Counted from the first letter of the stretch, positions 23,370 to 32,395 are shown. The stretch is 64,000 nt of DNA from an uncultured Oscillospiraceae bacterium (GCA_900542575.1 UQOE01000009.1:1-64000), one strand, 5' to 3'. Numbers and translations are program-made. The notes: generated from the sequence alone by a model not told the origin.

Positions 23370-23412
23370 TCTAGCAATTCTATTTATTTAAACCTATTAA
23401 GGGGGATTTTCC

Positions 23413-24651
23413 ATGAATATCGCTGTATTGGGCTACGGCACAGTCGGCTCAGGCGTGGTTGAAATCATCAACACGAAGCACGATGTCATTCTGGGCAGAA
23501 ATTCGAAAGAGGATCTCAACGTCAAATACATCCTCGACCTCAAGGATTTTCCGGACGACCCCAATCACGACAAAATCGTCCACGACTTCAACACCATCCT
23601 GGAGGATGAGTCTGTTGAAATCGTCGCCGAAGTCATGGGCGGCGTTCATCCGGCTTACGACTTCTCCGCTGCGGCACTGGCTGCCGGCAAACACGTCGTC
23701 ACCTCCAACAAAGAGCTGGTCTCCAAGAAAGGCGCCGAGCTCATTGCCATTGCCAAGGAGCACAACGTCAACTACATGTTCGAGGCAAGCGTCGGCGGCG
23801 GAATTCCGGTTCTGCGTCCCATCGCATTCGACCTCGCCGGCAACAATATTGAAAAAATCAACGGCATCCTGAACGGAACCACGAACTTCATCCTCTCCAA
23901 GATGATCTTCGAGAACCTCACCTTCGAGGACGCCCTGAAGATTGCACAGGACAACGGCTATGCCGAGAAAGATCCCACCGCCGACGTCGAGGGCATCGAC
24001 GCCGTCCGCAAGATCTCCATCCTGAACAACCTGGGCTTCGGCTTCGGCGTCAACCCGGACGAAGTTCACACCGAGGGCATCACCCACATCACGCTGGAAG
24101 ATGTCGCCTATGCCGAGAACTATGACTGTGTCATCAAGCTCCTCGGCACTGCGGAAAAGCTCCCGGACGGCAAGAACTATATCCTCGTCGGCCCGGCCTT
24201 CGTCCCGAAGACCAGCATGCTTGCCAAAGTAGACGGCGTCCTCAACGCAGTCATGATCCACGGCGACAACGTCGGCGACGTCATGTTCTACGGCCCCGGC
24301 GCCGGCAAACTTCCGACTGCCTCCGCCGTCGTCGGTGACATTGTCGACTGCGCCAACCACAAGGACGAGCGCCGCACTCTCAACTGGGGTGACGAAGACA
24401 TGTCCCGCATTGCGGACTACATGGAAGTCCCGAACAAATACTATATCCGCCTGAAAGTTACCGACCCGGACAACGTCCAGCACGAAGTCCGTGAGGCTTT
24501 CGGCAGCATCTATCTGCTCGCCAGAAGCGGCGCCTACAACCAGGAGCTCGCCTTCATTACCGAGAAACTGACAGAAAAAGAAGTCCGTGCGAAACTCGAC
24601 TCCCTGTCCTCGGTCAAGCTCAAATCGCTGATCCGCGTAGCCGACTGCTGA
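23413..24651 (+). CDS. hom: Homoserine dehydrogenase
   Basis: Reduces aspartate semialdehyde to homoserine for threonine and methionine synthesis. 412 residues: an N-terminal Rossmann motif GYGTVGSGVVEI (7-18), the catalytic domain with VTSNKELVSKKG, GGGIPVLRPIA, ILNGTTNFILSKM and AEKDPTADVEGIDAVRKI, and a C-terminal ACT-type regulatory domain (about 340-412, YYIRLKVTDPDNVQHEV), consistent with feedback control. An AGGGGGAT ribosome binding site precedes the ATG. It forms an operon with lysC 16 bases downstream. Confidence 0.95.
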   Translation: MNIAVLGYGTVGSGVVEIINTKHDVILGRNSKEDLNVKYILDLKDFPDDPNHDKIVHDFNTILEDESVEIVAEVMGGVHPAYDFSAAALAAGKHVVTSNKELVSKKGAELIAIAKEHNVNYMFEASVGGGIPVLRPIAFDLAGNNIEKINGILNGTTNFILSKMIFENLTFEDALKIAQDNGYAEKDPTADVEGIDAVRKISILNNLGFGFGVNPDEVHTEGITHITLEDVAYAENYDCVIKLLGTAEKLPDGKNYILVGPAFVPKTSMLAKVDGVLNAVMIHGDNVGDVMFYGPGAGKLPTASAVVGDIVDCANHKDERRTLNWGDEDMSRIADYMEVPNKYYIRLKVTDPDNVQHEVREAFGSIYLLARSGAYNQELAFITEKLTEKEVRAKLDSLSSVKLKSLIRVADC

Positions 24652-24667
24652 TCTAAGGAGGACAACA

Positions 24668-25882
24668 ATGGCTTTATTCGTACAGAAATTCGGCGGCTCT
24701 TCCGTCGCCAATGCCGAGCGCGTCAACAACGTCGCCGACATCGTCGCCAAGACCTATCTCGACGGCAATGACGTTGTGGTCGTTGTCTCCGCACAGGGCG
24801 ACACCACCGACGATCTCATCGCCAAGGCAAACGAGATCAACCCCAAGGCCTCCAAGCGCGAGATGGACCAGCTCCTCTGCGCCGGCGAGGAGATCTCCAT
24901 TGCACTCCTGGCCATGGCCCTGCAGAAGCGCCGCATTCCGGTTATCTCCCTGCTCGGCTGGCAGGCCGGCTTCTATGCCAGCTCCGCCTACACCAGCGCC
25001 CGCATCCACAAAGTCGACTGCGACCGCGTCCGCTCCGAGCTGGACAAAAACAAGGTTGTCGTCGTCGCCGGCTTCCAGGGCATCAACAAATACGATGACC
25101 TGACCACCTTCGGCCGCGGCGGTTCGGACACCTCGGCCGTCGCCCTTGCCGCCTCCCTGAACGCTGACAGCTGTCAGTTCTGGAAGGACGTCCGCGGTGT
25201 CTACACCACCGATCCGCGCAAGGTTCCGAACGCAAAGAAACTCAACGAGATCACCTACGACGAGATGCTGGAGCTCTCCACGCTGGGCGCCCAGGTCCTG
25301 AACAACCGCTCCGTCGAGATGGCCAAGAAATACAATGTCCCCCTGGAGGTCCGCTCCAGTCTTGAACCCGATATCCCAGGCACAATAGTCAAGGAGGTTG
25401 CCAAAGTGGAAAAGATGCTCATCCGCGGTGTCACCAAAGACACCCATGCCGCCCGTATCTCTGTTCTGAAACTCCCGGACGAGCCGGGTGTCGCCTTCCG
25501 CCTTTTCCAGGCCCTCGCCCAGAAGCGGGTCAACGTCGATATCATCCTGCAGTCCGTCGGCCGCGACGAGACCAAGGACATCTCTTTCACCGTCCGCGAC
25601 ACCGACGTCGACATCGCCAAAGAGGCCGTTCTCAACACCTTCGAGGAGATTGACGAGAACAACATCAAAGTGGACACCAACGTTACCAAGGTCTCCATCG
25701 TCGGAGCCGGTATGGAATCCCACCCGGGCACCGCAGCCAAGATGTTCGAAGCCCTCTACTCCGCCGGCATCAACATTTCCATGATCTCCACCTCGGAAAT
25801 CAAGATCTCCGTTCTCGTGGCCACCCCCGACGCGGACAAAGCAGTCGCCGCCGTCCACGCCGCCTTCTTCCCGGAGAACTGA
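24668..25882 (+). CDS. lysC: Aspartate kinase
   Basis: Phosphorylates aspartate, the first step to lysine, threonine and methionine. The 404-residue protein starts VQKFGGSSVANAERV, the AK signature. GRGGSDTSAVALAA and VYTTDPRKVPNAKKL follow in the amino-acid kinase domain (about 1-235), then two ACT domains (about 265-330 and 340-404; VSIVGAGMESHPGTAAKMFEAL). Together with hom it forms the branched aspartate pathway operon. Its transcription terminator has been split by the IS3-family element just downstream (25919-27383). Confidence 0.96.
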   Translation: MALFVQKFGGSSVANAERVNNVADIVAKTYLDGNDVVVVVSAQGDTTDDLIAKANEINPKASKREMDQLLCAGEEISIALLAMALQKRRIPVISLLGWQAGFYASSAYTSARIHKVDCDRVRSELDKNKVVVVAGFQGINKYDDLTTFGRGGSDTSAVALAASLNADSCQFWKDVRGVYTTDPRKVPNAKKLNEITYDEMLELSTLGAQVLNNRSVEMAKKYNVPLEVRSSLEPDIPGTIVKEVAKVEKMLIRGVTKDTHAARISVLKLPDEPGVAFRLFQALAQKRVNVDIILQSVGRDETKDISFTVRDTDVDIAKEAVLNTFEEIDENNIKVDTNVTKVSIVGAGMESHPGTAAKMFEALYSAGINISMISTSEIKISVLVATPDADKAVAAVHAAFFPEN

Positions 25883-25901
25883 CGCAGATTAAATCGATTT
25901 G

Positions 25902-25918
25902 AAAAAGGACCGCCTTCC
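25902..25918 (+). terminator. Left half of the lysC terminator, split by an IS
   Basis: AAAAAGGACCGC (25902-25913) is the 5' arm of a perfect 12-bp hairpin whose 3' arm GCGGTCCTTTTT now lies at 27388-27399. The loop bases CT and TCC precede the IS. Confidence 0.8.
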
Positions 25919-25964
25919 TGATATGTACCCTCCTTACTGGACACCCAGTAGGGAGGGTATTGTT

Positions 25965-26528
25965 TTGCGTTATTCATACGAGTTCAAAATGAAATGCGTG
26001 GAGATGTATAAAAAGGGTGAGTATCCAGATACTCCGGAAGGGATTGAAACCTGCAACTTTCACATTACAATTCGCAGATGGGTAAGAATCGTAGACTCCT
26101 GTGGACCGGAAGCATTAAGACATAAATCTCATAACAAAGTCTGGACAGCAAAAGACCGTTACGAATTAGTTGCCAGAGTGATTGCTGGCGAGTCAATACA
26201 AGCAGTTGCATATTCTGTTGGTATTTCTCATGGTCAACTATATAACTGGGTATGTAAATATAAGACTCTAGGATATAATGGGCTAAAAGAATTAAATAAA
26301 GGAAGGCCAACGGAGAATCCTAAAATGAAAAAGAATCCTGGTTCTCGAAATATCGAGGAATCTGAGCACGAAGAACTGATCCGCTTAAGAGCGGAAAACG
26401 AGTACTTAAGAACAGAAAATGCAGTAATAAAAAAAGAAATCGCCTTGAGGGAAGAAAAGCAGGCTGCGCAACTCAGGGCGAAAAAGCGCAGATTGTCAAA
26501 GAACTCCGTGAAGAAGGATATCAATTAA
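25965..26528 (+). CDS. IS3-family transposase OrfA (HTH protein)
   Basis: 187 residues from a TTG start with GGGAGG at 8-9 bases; an ATG 9 codons on is an alternative. Two helix-turn-helix units are visible: the first in YSYEFKMKCVEMYKKGEY to ITIRRWVRIVDSCG, the second in RVIAGESIQAVAYSVGISHGQLYNWVCKY. A coiled coil (about 137-170, EELIRLRAENEYLRTENAVIKKEIALREE) provides the leucine-zipper-like dimer interface typical of IS150/IS3 OrfA. The frame overlaps orfB's extended frame around the AAAAAG slip site at 26481. Confidence 0.88.
   Translation: MRYSYEFKMKCVEMYKKGEYPDTPEGIETCNFHITIRRWVRIVDSCGPEALRHKSHNKVWTAKDRYELVARVIAGESIQAVAYSVGISHGQLYNWVCKYKTLGYNGLKELNKGRPTENPKMKKNPGSRNIEESEHEELIRLRAENEYLRTENAVIKKEIALREEKQAAQLRAKKRRLSKNSVKKDIN
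26481..26486 (+). other. Programmed -1 frameshift site of the IS3 element
   Basis: AAAAAG near the end of orfA. A slip of one base back moves reading from AKKRRLSK into EKAQIVKELREEGYQLKHLL, which joins directly to OrfB without a stop, as expected for the OrfAB fusion transposase. Confidence 0.65.
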
Positions 26529-26545
26529 AACATCTTCTTAAAGCA

Positions 26546-27340
26546 ATGAAACTGGCCAAATCGACATATTATTTCGAGCTTGGGAAGAAAAGCAAATTTG
26601 AAGAACGAAATAAAGAAATTACCCAAGAAATACAAACTATCTATCGTAAGAACTACGGCAGATATGGCGTAAGACGGGTATATAAAGAACTGCACAGTAA
26701 AGGCTATAACGTCAATCACAAACGTGTCCAGAGAATTATGCATGAGGAAGGCTTGTTCGGGAAACGGCCAAAAGCAAAGTATCATTCTTACAAAGGAACA
26801 GTTGGTGAAACCGCAGAAAACATTATTAACGGAGATTTCACTGCAGATGCTCCACTTAAGAAATGGACAACAGATGTTTCTCAATTTAGCTTTTCCTGGG
26901 GAAAATGTTATTTGTCACCAATTCTGGATATGGCTACAAACGAAATAATTGCTTATGACCTTTCGCTGCATCCAAACTTGGAACAAGTTAAGCGAATGCT
27001 CAATCAAGCCTTTCAGAAATTCCCCAACGTATCCGGGTTAATACTTCATTCCGATCAGGGGTGGCAGTACCAACACAAATACTATAGAAGTAAACTGAAA
27101 GAGTTTGGTGTCATTCAATCAATGTCCCGAAAGGGAAATTGCTATGACAATTGCATCATGGAAACATTCTTCGGCAGAATGAAGACAGAGATGTATTACG
27201 GAAGCCAGAAAGGATATAAGTCCTTTGAAGACTTTACGAAAGCAGTAGATAAATATATTTATTACTACAACAATGAAAGGATTCAAAAGAAAACAAAATG
27301 GATGCCCCCTGTAAAATACAGGGAAGCATCCATGAATTAA
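26546..27340 (+). CDS. IS3-family transposase OrfB (DDE integrase)
   Basis: 264 residues from the first ATG; the real product is probably the OrfAB fusion made by frameshifting about 60 bases upstream. An HTH_21 region (about 20-70, RYGVRRVYKELHSKGYNVNHKRVQRIM) precedes the rve integrase core: D in KKWTTDVSQF, D in LILHSDQGWQYQ and E in DNCIMETFFGRMKTE. The spacing is that of DDE transposases. YIYYYNNERIQKKTKWMPPVKYR is the usual C-terminus. No frameshift or internal stop was seen. Confidence 0.93.
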   Translation: MKLAKSTYYFELGKKSKFEERNKEITQEIQTIYRKNYGRYGVRRVYKELHSKGYNVNHKRVQRIMHEEGLFGKRPKAKYHSYKGTVGETAENIINGDFTADAPLKKWTTDVSQFSFSWGKCYLSPILDMATNEIIAYDLSLHPNLEQVKRMLNQAFQKFPNVSGLILHSDQGWQYQHKYYRSKLKEFGVIQSMSRKGNCYDNCIMETFFGRMKTEMYYGSQKGYKSFEDFTKAVDKYIYYYNNERIQKKTKWMPPVKYREASMN

Positions 27341-27383
27341 GCCGCTTCAAAATCAATGTGTCCAGTTTATTGGGTACATATCA

Positions 27384-27399
27384 TCCAGCGGTCCTTTTT
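27384..27399 (+). terminator. Right half of the split lysC terminator
   Basis: After the duplicated TCC and one A comes GCGGTCCTTTTT, the complement of 25902-25913. In the uninterrupted state the hairpin would have a 12-bp stem, loop CTTCCA and a T-tract. Confidence 0.8.
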
Positions 27400-27413
27400 G
27401 TGTCTTCTATTGC

Positions 27414-27447
27414 AAAAACGCCGCCCCGGGGAGCACCTGGGACGGCG
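27414..27447 (-). terminator. Terminator of the 323-residue unknown gene
   Basis: On the minus strand CGCCGTCCC and CCGGGGCGGCG-type arms pair, followed by TTTTTGC. Confidence 0.75.
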
Positions 27448-27471
27448 ATCAAACATTCTGAATCGAGCGGA

Positions 27472-28443
27472 TTATTTGGTGTTGGCGTTGAGAGAGGCCA
27501 GGGCGGTCTTCTGGGCACGCTCCTTGGCAGTGGGCTTGTAGGCCTTCGGGTGATAGTACTTGTCCAGCTTCTTCTGCGTGTTGCCCTTGCGGAAGTAGCG
27601 GATGATGTTCTGGACCGGTGGGCGCAGGGTGTCGCTCATCCAGGTCATGGCGTACTCGACCGTCGCATCGTCCTCTTTAGCCAGACCGACGCCGAGCACT
27701 GAGACAGCGACCAGGCTCTGCGTGTCCTTTTCGCCCTCGTCGTAGAAGAGATTCAGAGCGCGGAACAGGCGCTTCAGGACCTGGCGGTCCTTAGACTTGA
27801 TGGCGCCGATGACCGGTTCCGTCACGTTGTCCTGGATGTACTCCTCCGGCAGGAAGCGGCCGTACTGGTCAATGTTTTCGTCGGCTTTGCCGCGGAGATC
27901 CGGGAAAATGCCCTCAAGGCGATAGGCGAGATCCAGCGCGTCGAACTGCTCGTCGGCGCGTTTGCCCTTCTTGTGGGCGTTGGTCGTCTTCGGATTTTTC
28001 GCATTCTTTTTTGCCGGGGCAGCCGTCTTTTTCTTTCCGGCCGGAGCGGAGCTGCCGCCCTTCTTCTTCGATTTGTCGACGGCCTCATAGACGGGGTCTA
28101 TTCCGAAGAAAGTGGCAATGCAGTCAATAATCTCATTGCCGGCAGAGCGAAGGTCTTTCTGGCCCCAGTCCTCGTTCTGGTTCTCAAAGAGCGTCTCGGA
28201 GAGCTCATGGAACTCGTTTTCGCCTGATTTGGCGGCGAGAATTTTCATGGTGCTTCCGGAGAACTCCAGGCGCGCCGTGCCGGCGCTGCCCTCGTAGTTG
28301 ACAGAGGTCAGGCTGGTGTCCGACGTGTCAATGCTGGCATGGTCCTTGGAGTCTGGGACCTCTTTGGCCTCCAAGCCGGCATTTGCCATGGTGCCGCTGA
28401 TCTGCTTCATGAGCGTGCGGATGGCTTCGATAGTGTCGATCAT
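27472..28443 (-). CDS. Conserved hypothetical protein (323 aa), two domains with Lys/Ala linker
   Basis: I do not recognise a family. The N-terminal domain (about 1-120) is alpha/beta with STMKILAAKSGENEFHELSETLFE and WGQKDLRSAGNEIIDCIATFFG. A linker of about 45 residues (125-170) is rich in Lys, Ala, Pro and Ser. The C-terminal domain (about 170-323) is helical, with DALDLAYRLEGIFPDLRGKADENIDQYG and a basic end. No membrane segment or signal peptide. It is monocistronic, divergent from ddl, with its own terminator. The Lys-rich linker recalls that of the CinA-like protein at 16199-17581; codon use is host-like. Confidence 0.72.
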   Translation of the reverse strand: MIDTIEAIRTLMKQISGTMANAGLEAKEVPDSKDHASIDTSDTSLTSVNYEGSAGTARLEFSGSTMKILAAKSGENEFHELSETLFENQNEDWGQKDLRSAGNEIIDCIATFFGIDPVYEAVDKSKKKGGSSAPAGKKKTAAPAKKNAKNPKTTNAHKKGKRADEQFDALDLAYRLEGIFPDLRGKADENIDQYGRFLPEEYIQDNVTEPVIGAIKSKDRQVLKRLFRALNLFYDEGEKDTQSLVAVSVLGVGLAKEDDATVEYAMTWMSDTLRPPVQNIIRYFRKGNTQKKLDKYYHPKAYKPTAKERAQKTALASLNANTK

Positions 28444-28523
28444 ATCTATTACCTCTTATATATCTCGATGGTAAAACATATGAATTTTACCATAGCCTGT
28501 GCCCTTTGTCATCACATTTTTCG

Positions 28524-28552
28524 TTGCACGCCCTAATTGCTTATGATAGAAT
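28524..28552 (+). promoter_or_regulatory. Promoter of the ddl-ywiB-argS operon
   Basis: TTGCAC, 17 bases, TAGAAT, 50 bases before the ddl start. No T-box was recognised. Confidence 0.6.
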
Positions 28553-28602
28553 CTTAGCCGTATAACATGAAGTCTGTTAGTTTCTCCGGGAGGGCAAACG
28601 CC

Positions 28603-29676
28603 ATGAAAAATGTACTGGTCCTGTTCGGCGGTGTATCCAGTGAGCACGATGTCTCTACAGTCTCCGCCGCATCTGTTATCTCGAACATTCCAACCGACCA
28701 ATATCAGCTGTATCTGATAGGCATTACGAAAGAGGGCGACTGGTTCCTGTACGACGGCTCGCCGGACGATCTGCCCGACGACCAGTGGCTGAAAAAAGGT
28801 ACCCGCCGGAAGGCGTTTCTCTCCCCCGACCGCTCGGTCCACGGCATCACCGTGGTTGAGGACGGGAAAGCGGAAAACATCTACATCGATATTATTTTCC
28901 CCGTACTCCACGGAAAGAACGGCGAGGACGGCACCATGCAGGGCCTCTTCCAGCTGGCGGGCATCCCCTTTGTCGGCTGTGACGCCGCCTCTTCCGCGGT
29001 CAGCATGGACAAAATCTATACCAACTCCATGGCGGACGCCTATGGCATTCCGCAGGCGCGCTGGGACAGCATTACCGCATACGAGTATAAGACCGGACAG
29101 AAGACGCTCCAGGAGGTCGCCGACAAACTCGGATTCCCCATCTTTGTCAAGCCGGCCAACGCCGGCTCCTCGGTGGGCATTTCAAAAGCCCACAACATGG
29201 AGGAGCTGGAGGCAGGACTGAACCTCGCACTTCAGAACGACTCCCGCGTCCTGTTCGAGGAGTTCATCGACGGCTTCGAGGTTGAGTGCGCCGTCCTCGG
29301 AAACGACGACATCCAGACCGGCGTCGTCGGACAGATTACCCCGGCCAACGAGTTCTACGACTATGACGCCAAGTACGCCAACGCCGCAAGCCTGCTGAAC
29401 ATCCCGGCACTGGTCCCGGAGGCCGCCCGGAACGAGGTTGCGGAGCAGGCCAAGCGCGTCTTCAAGGCCCTCGGCTGCACCGGCTTCTCCCGCGTCGACT
29501 TCTTTGTCACGAAAGCGGACGGCAAGGTGCTGTTCAATGAAATCAACACCATCCCCGGCTTCACCTCCATCAGCATGTATCCGAAGATGTTCGAGGCCGC
29601 CGGCGTGCCCTACGGCGAACTCTGCCGCCGTCTGCTCCAGCTCGCCGAGGAAAAATGGGGGGCCGCTTCCAATTGA
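28603..29676 (+). CDS. ddl: D-alanine--D-alanine ligase
   Basis: ATP-grasp enzyme making the D-Ala-D-Ala dipeptide of peptidoglycan. 357 residues from the ATG at 28603, which has GGGAGGG at 7 bases; an upstream in-frame ATG lacks a site. Motifs: LFGGVSSEHDVSTVSA, VLHGKNGEDGTMQGLFQLAGIPFVG, FPIFVKPANAGSSVGISKA, YDYDAKYANAA (with the Tyr usual for D-Ala specificity) and FNEINTIPGFTSISMYPKMF. No van-type neighbours, so this is the housekeeping ligase. It overlaps the next gene by 22 bases. Confidence 0.94.
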   Translation: MKNVLVLFGGVSSEHDVSTVSAASVISNIPTDQYQLYLIGITKEGDWFLYDGSPDDLPDDQWLKKGTRRKAFLSPDRSVHGITVVEDGKAENIYIDIIFPVLHGKNGEDGTMQGLFQLAGIPFVGCDAASSAVSMDKIYTNSMADAYGIPQARWDSITAYEYKTGQKTLQEVADKLGFPIFVKPANAGSSVGISKAHNMEELEAGLNLALQNDSRVLFEEFIDGFEVECAVLGNDDIQTGVVGQITPANEFYDYDAKYANAASLLNIPALVPEAARNEVAEQAKRVFKALGCTGFSRVDFFVTKADGKVLFNEINTIPGFTSISMYPKMFEAAGVPYGELCRRLLQLAEEKWGAASN

Positions 29677-30107
29677 CCAGAGAGAAAAACCGGTATCGCA
29701 TTACCATCCACGATATCCACAACGTGGACCAGGAGGTCTCCGACACCACAATGACGGTGTTCGGGAACCTCATTCCAGATGACTACGGCTTTACCCTCCG
29801 CTACCTGGAACAGTCCGGCGAGATGGAAGGCTTTGCCACCGAAATCGGCTATGACGCCGACGCCAACACCGTCTCCATCCGCCGCCGCGGCGACAGCTCC
29901 ATGGAGCTGTTCCTCGAAGAGGACAAGCGCCACAACTGCGTCTATGATCTGCCGGAGGGCCGCCTCATCATGGGTGTCTCCGCCCGGAAGGTCAACACCT
30001 CCATGAGCCGCTTCGGCGGGCGCATGGACCTCGTCTATGATATCGACTTCAACGCGGGCTTCGTGTCGGAGAACACGCTGGAGATTACTGTAAAGGAGAT
30101 ATTCTGA
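29655..30107 (+). CDS. DUF1934 family protein (YwiB-like)
   Basis: 150 residues of a lipocalin-like beta-barrel family. Visible segments are RYRITIHDIHNVDQEVSDTTMTVFGNL, YGFTLRYLEQSGEMEG, VSIRRRGDSSMELFLEEDKRHNCVYDLPEG and the conserved IMGVSARKVNTSMSRFGGRMDLVYDIDFN. In Bacillus the ywiB gene also lies just before argS, so the order here is conserved across Firmicutes. The ATG lies inside the end of ddl with GAGG at 5 bases, which couples the two. Role unknown. Confidence 0.88.
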   Translation: MGGRFQLTREKNRYRITIHDIHNVDQEVSDTTMTVFGNLIPDDYGFTLRYLEQSGEMEGFATEIGYDADANTVSIRRRGDSSMELFLEEDKRHNCVYDLPEGRLIMGVSARKVNTSMSRFGGRMDLVYDIDFNAGFVSENTLEITVKEIF

Positions 30108-31853
30108 ATGTCCAATCCTGTTTCCATCGCCAAGCAGCAGCTGCGGGACAAGGTCACCGGCGCCATGAACGATCTCATGGCCGAGGGCGCCCTTCCCCAG
30201 GGCACTCTGCGCATGTTCAACATTGAAGTACCCGCCGACCGGAAGAACGGCGACTTCTCGGTCAATGCGGCCATGGTCAACTCCAAGACCTTCCGCATGC
30301 CGCCCCGCAAATCCGGTGAACTCATTGCTCAGAAGCTCGACCTTTCCGGCACCTACTTTGACCGCTGTGAGGTGGCAGGCCCCGGCTTCCTGAATTTCTA
30401 CTTAAACCAGCGCTATTACGCCGATATCCTCCTGAATATCCATTCCCAGGGAGATCAGTTCGGCCGCTCCGACTACGGCCAGGGCAAAAAGATGCTGGTG
30501 GAATTCGTCTCCGCCAACCCGACGGGCCCCATGCACATGGGCAACGCCCGCGGCGGCGCACTGGGTGACTGCCTCGCCTCCGTCCTGGACTGGGCCGGCT
30601 ACGATGTCTCCCGTGAATTCTATATCAACGACTACGGCAACCAGATTGAGAAGTTCGCCATGTCCCTGGACGTCCGCTACCGCCAGCACTTCGAGGGCGA
30701 AGACGCCGTCGAACTTCCGGAGGACGCCTATCACGGCGCCGACATCCGGGAACTGGCCGAAGCCTTCATTGCGGAGACCGGCGAAAAATATCGGAACGCC
30801 TCCGAGGAAGAGCGCCGCAAAGCCCTTGTCGACTTTGCTCTCCCGCGCAACATTAAAAACATGCAGGATGCCATGGAAAAATACCGGATTCACTATGACA
30901 CCTGGTTCTACGAGAGCTCCATCCACAAGGACGGCGAAGTCCGGGACACCATCGACGAACTCACCGCCAAGGGGCTGACCTACGAGAAGGACGGCGCCCT
31001 CTGGTATAAGAATATCGAGGTCCAGACCAAACGCCTGCTCGCCGCCGGCAAGACCCAGGAGCAGATCGACAAGCTGGAGCTCAAGGACGATGTCCTCATC
31101 CGCAACAACGGCAACCCGACCTATTTTGCCGCTGATATTGCATACCACCGCAACAAGCTGGTCAAGCGCGGCTATGACAAGGCCATTGACGTCTGGGGCG
31201 CGGACCACCACGGCCATGTCGCCCGCATGCAGGGTGCCCTCGACGCCCTCGGCATCGGCGGCGACCGCCTGGATGTCGTGCTCATGCAGCTCGTCAAACT
31301 GACCCGCGACGGCGAAGTGGTGCGCATGTCCAAGCGGACCGGCAACGCCATTACACTAACCGACCTTCTGGATGAGATTCCGATTGACGCCGCCCGCTTC
31401 CTGTTCAACACCCGCGAAGCTGGCTCCGAGATGGAATTTGACCTCGGCCTCGCCGTCCAGCAGACCTCTCAGAACCCGGTCTACTACTGCCAGTACGCCC
31501 ACGCCCGCATCTGCAGCCTCATCCGCAAGATGGCCGACGAGGGCAAAGAGCCGCAGGAGTGTACCGCCGAAGAGCTGGAGGTCCTGACCGATCCCACCGA
31601 GCTGGAACTCATCCGACACCTCTCCATCCTTCCCGATGAAATTGTCACCGCCGCCCAGGACTACGACCCTGCGCGCATCACCCGCTACTGCATTGAACTT
31701 GCAACGCTGTTCCACAAATTCTACAACGCCTGCCGGGTCGATGTAGAGGATGAAACGCTCGCCAAAGCGCGCCTCTACCTGTGCGTCTGCGTCAAGAACG
31801 TCCTGAAGAACGTTCTGACCATGCTGAAAATCACTGTACCGGAGCATATGTAA
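30108..31853 (+). CDS. argS: Arginyl-tRNA synthetase
   Basis: Charges tRNA-Arg. 581 residues: N-terminal Arg-tRNA-synthetase domain (about 1-100), the HIGH-type signature PTGPMHMGNARGG (about 138-150), the KMSKS-type VRMSKRTGNAITL (about 405-417), YYCQYAHARICSLIRKM and a C-terminal DALR anticodon-binding domain ending with RLYLCVCVKNVLKNVLTMLKI. The start follows the DUF1934 stop directly with AAAGGAG inside it. The stop TAA overlaps the start of the next gene (TAATG). Confidence 0.96.
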   Translation: MSNPVSIAKQQLRDKVTGAMNDLMAEGALPQGTLRMFNIEVPADRKNGDFSVNAAMVNSKTFRMPPRKSGELIAQKLDLSGTYFDRCEVAGPGFLNFYLNQRYYADILLNIHSQGDQFGRSDYGQGKKMLVEFVSANPTGPMHMGNARGGALGDCLASVLDWAGYDVSREFYINDYGNQIEKFAMSLDVRYRQHFEGEDAVELPEDAYHGADIRELAEAFIAETGEKYRNASEEERRKALVDFALPRNIKNMQDAMEKYRIHYDTWFYESSIHKDGEVRDTIDELTAKGLTYEKDGALWYKNIEVQTKRLLAAGKTQEQIDKLELKDDVLIRNNGNPTYFAADIAYHRNKLVKRGYDKAIDVWGADHHGHVARMQGALDALGIGGDRLDVVLMQLVKLTRDGEVVRMSKRTGNAITLTDLLDEIPIDAARFLFNTREAGSEMEFDLGLAVQQTSQNPVYYCQYAHARICSLIRKMADEGKEPQECTAEELEVLTDPTELELIRHLSILPDEIVTAAQDYDPARITRYCIELATLFHKFYNACRVDVEDETLAKARLYLCVCVKNVLKNVLTMLKITVPEHM

Positions 31854-32272
31854 TGATGCGGAAATTGAAATCTGCCGCCGCACTTCTGCTGGCGCTCCTG
31901 CTCCTCTGCATGACGGCACTCCCCGCCGCCGCTGCCACAACCCGCTGGCAGCGCAGCCAGAAGCCGAATGCCCAGGCCGGCAAAGTGGAACTCTACCCGT
32001 ACCGAATTTATCAGGACGGTAACACTCTAAGCATCGATATGTACCTTGTCAACGGCAAGGACCGGCCCATCACCGACATTCAGCTGAACAACGTGCAGGT
32101 CGTCTGCGACGGCTACGTCCTCGCAAATGGATCCCGCGAGCTGGACGGAACGCTCAAGGCGGGGACCCGCCTCCTCTTCCGCATGGATTTCCCCAACACC
32201 TCCGGCGGCAATGTCCGCGGCTCCTCCAGAGTCACCTGCTCTGCGGAAATCCGATACCACTACGCAAGTTAA
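31853..32272 (+). CDS. Small secreted protein with SLAP-like fold
   Basis: 139 residues. The first 28 (MMRKLKSAAALLLALLLLCM then ALPAAAA) form a good signal peptide with a cleavage site near ALPAAAA-TT. The mature part (NTLSIDMYLVNGKDRPITDI, VCDGYVLANGSRELDGTLKA and LLFRMDFPN) resembles SLAP-type cell surface beta domains, a weak similarity judged by pattern. It begins in the argS stop codon, so it depends on argS translation, which is unusual for a secreted protein. A terminator follows. Confidence 0.7.
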   Translation: MMRKLKSAAALLLALLLLCMTALPAAAATTRWQRSQKPNAQAGKVELYPYRIYQDGNTLSIDMYLVNGKDRPITDIQLNNVQVVCDGYVLANGSRELDGTLKAGTRLLFRMDFPNTSGGNVRGSSRVTCSAEIRYHYAS

Positions 32273-32282
32273 TTACTGTATT

Positions 32283-32316
32283 AGCTCCCCGTTCCTTGTC
32301 GGGGGGCTTATTTTTA
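32283..32316 (+). terminator. Terminator of the ddl-argS operon
   Basis: Stem AGCTCCCCG/CGGGGGGCT with loop TTCCTTGT, followed by TATTTTTA. Confidence 0.8.
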
Positions 32317-32395
32317 TCAAACGATTTGAAATGTTGGCATGATATTCCGTAAAGCGAGTACCGATTTTCGATTTTTCGATTTTCTGCTGACGCTT

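Larger units (their letters stand above)
25919..27383 (+). mobile_element. IS3-family insertion sequence (about 1465 bp)
   Basis: Terminal inverted repeats begin TGATATGTACCC at the left and end with the complementary GGGTACATATCA at the right; the match continues imperfectly through TGGACAC (about 26 bp). TCC is directly repeated on both sides (25916-25918 and 27384-27386), a 3-bp target duplication usual for the IS150 group. Inside are orfA and orfB with a slippery AAAAAG. Low GC and AT-rich codons contrast with the host genes. Both frames are open and the catalytic residues kept, so it looks functional. Confidence 0.92.

Noticed and set aside
23188..23412. Lysine or threonine riboswitch or T-box before hom-lysC
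   Set aside because: Leader is too short and none of the conserved T-box or L-box elements could be recognised.
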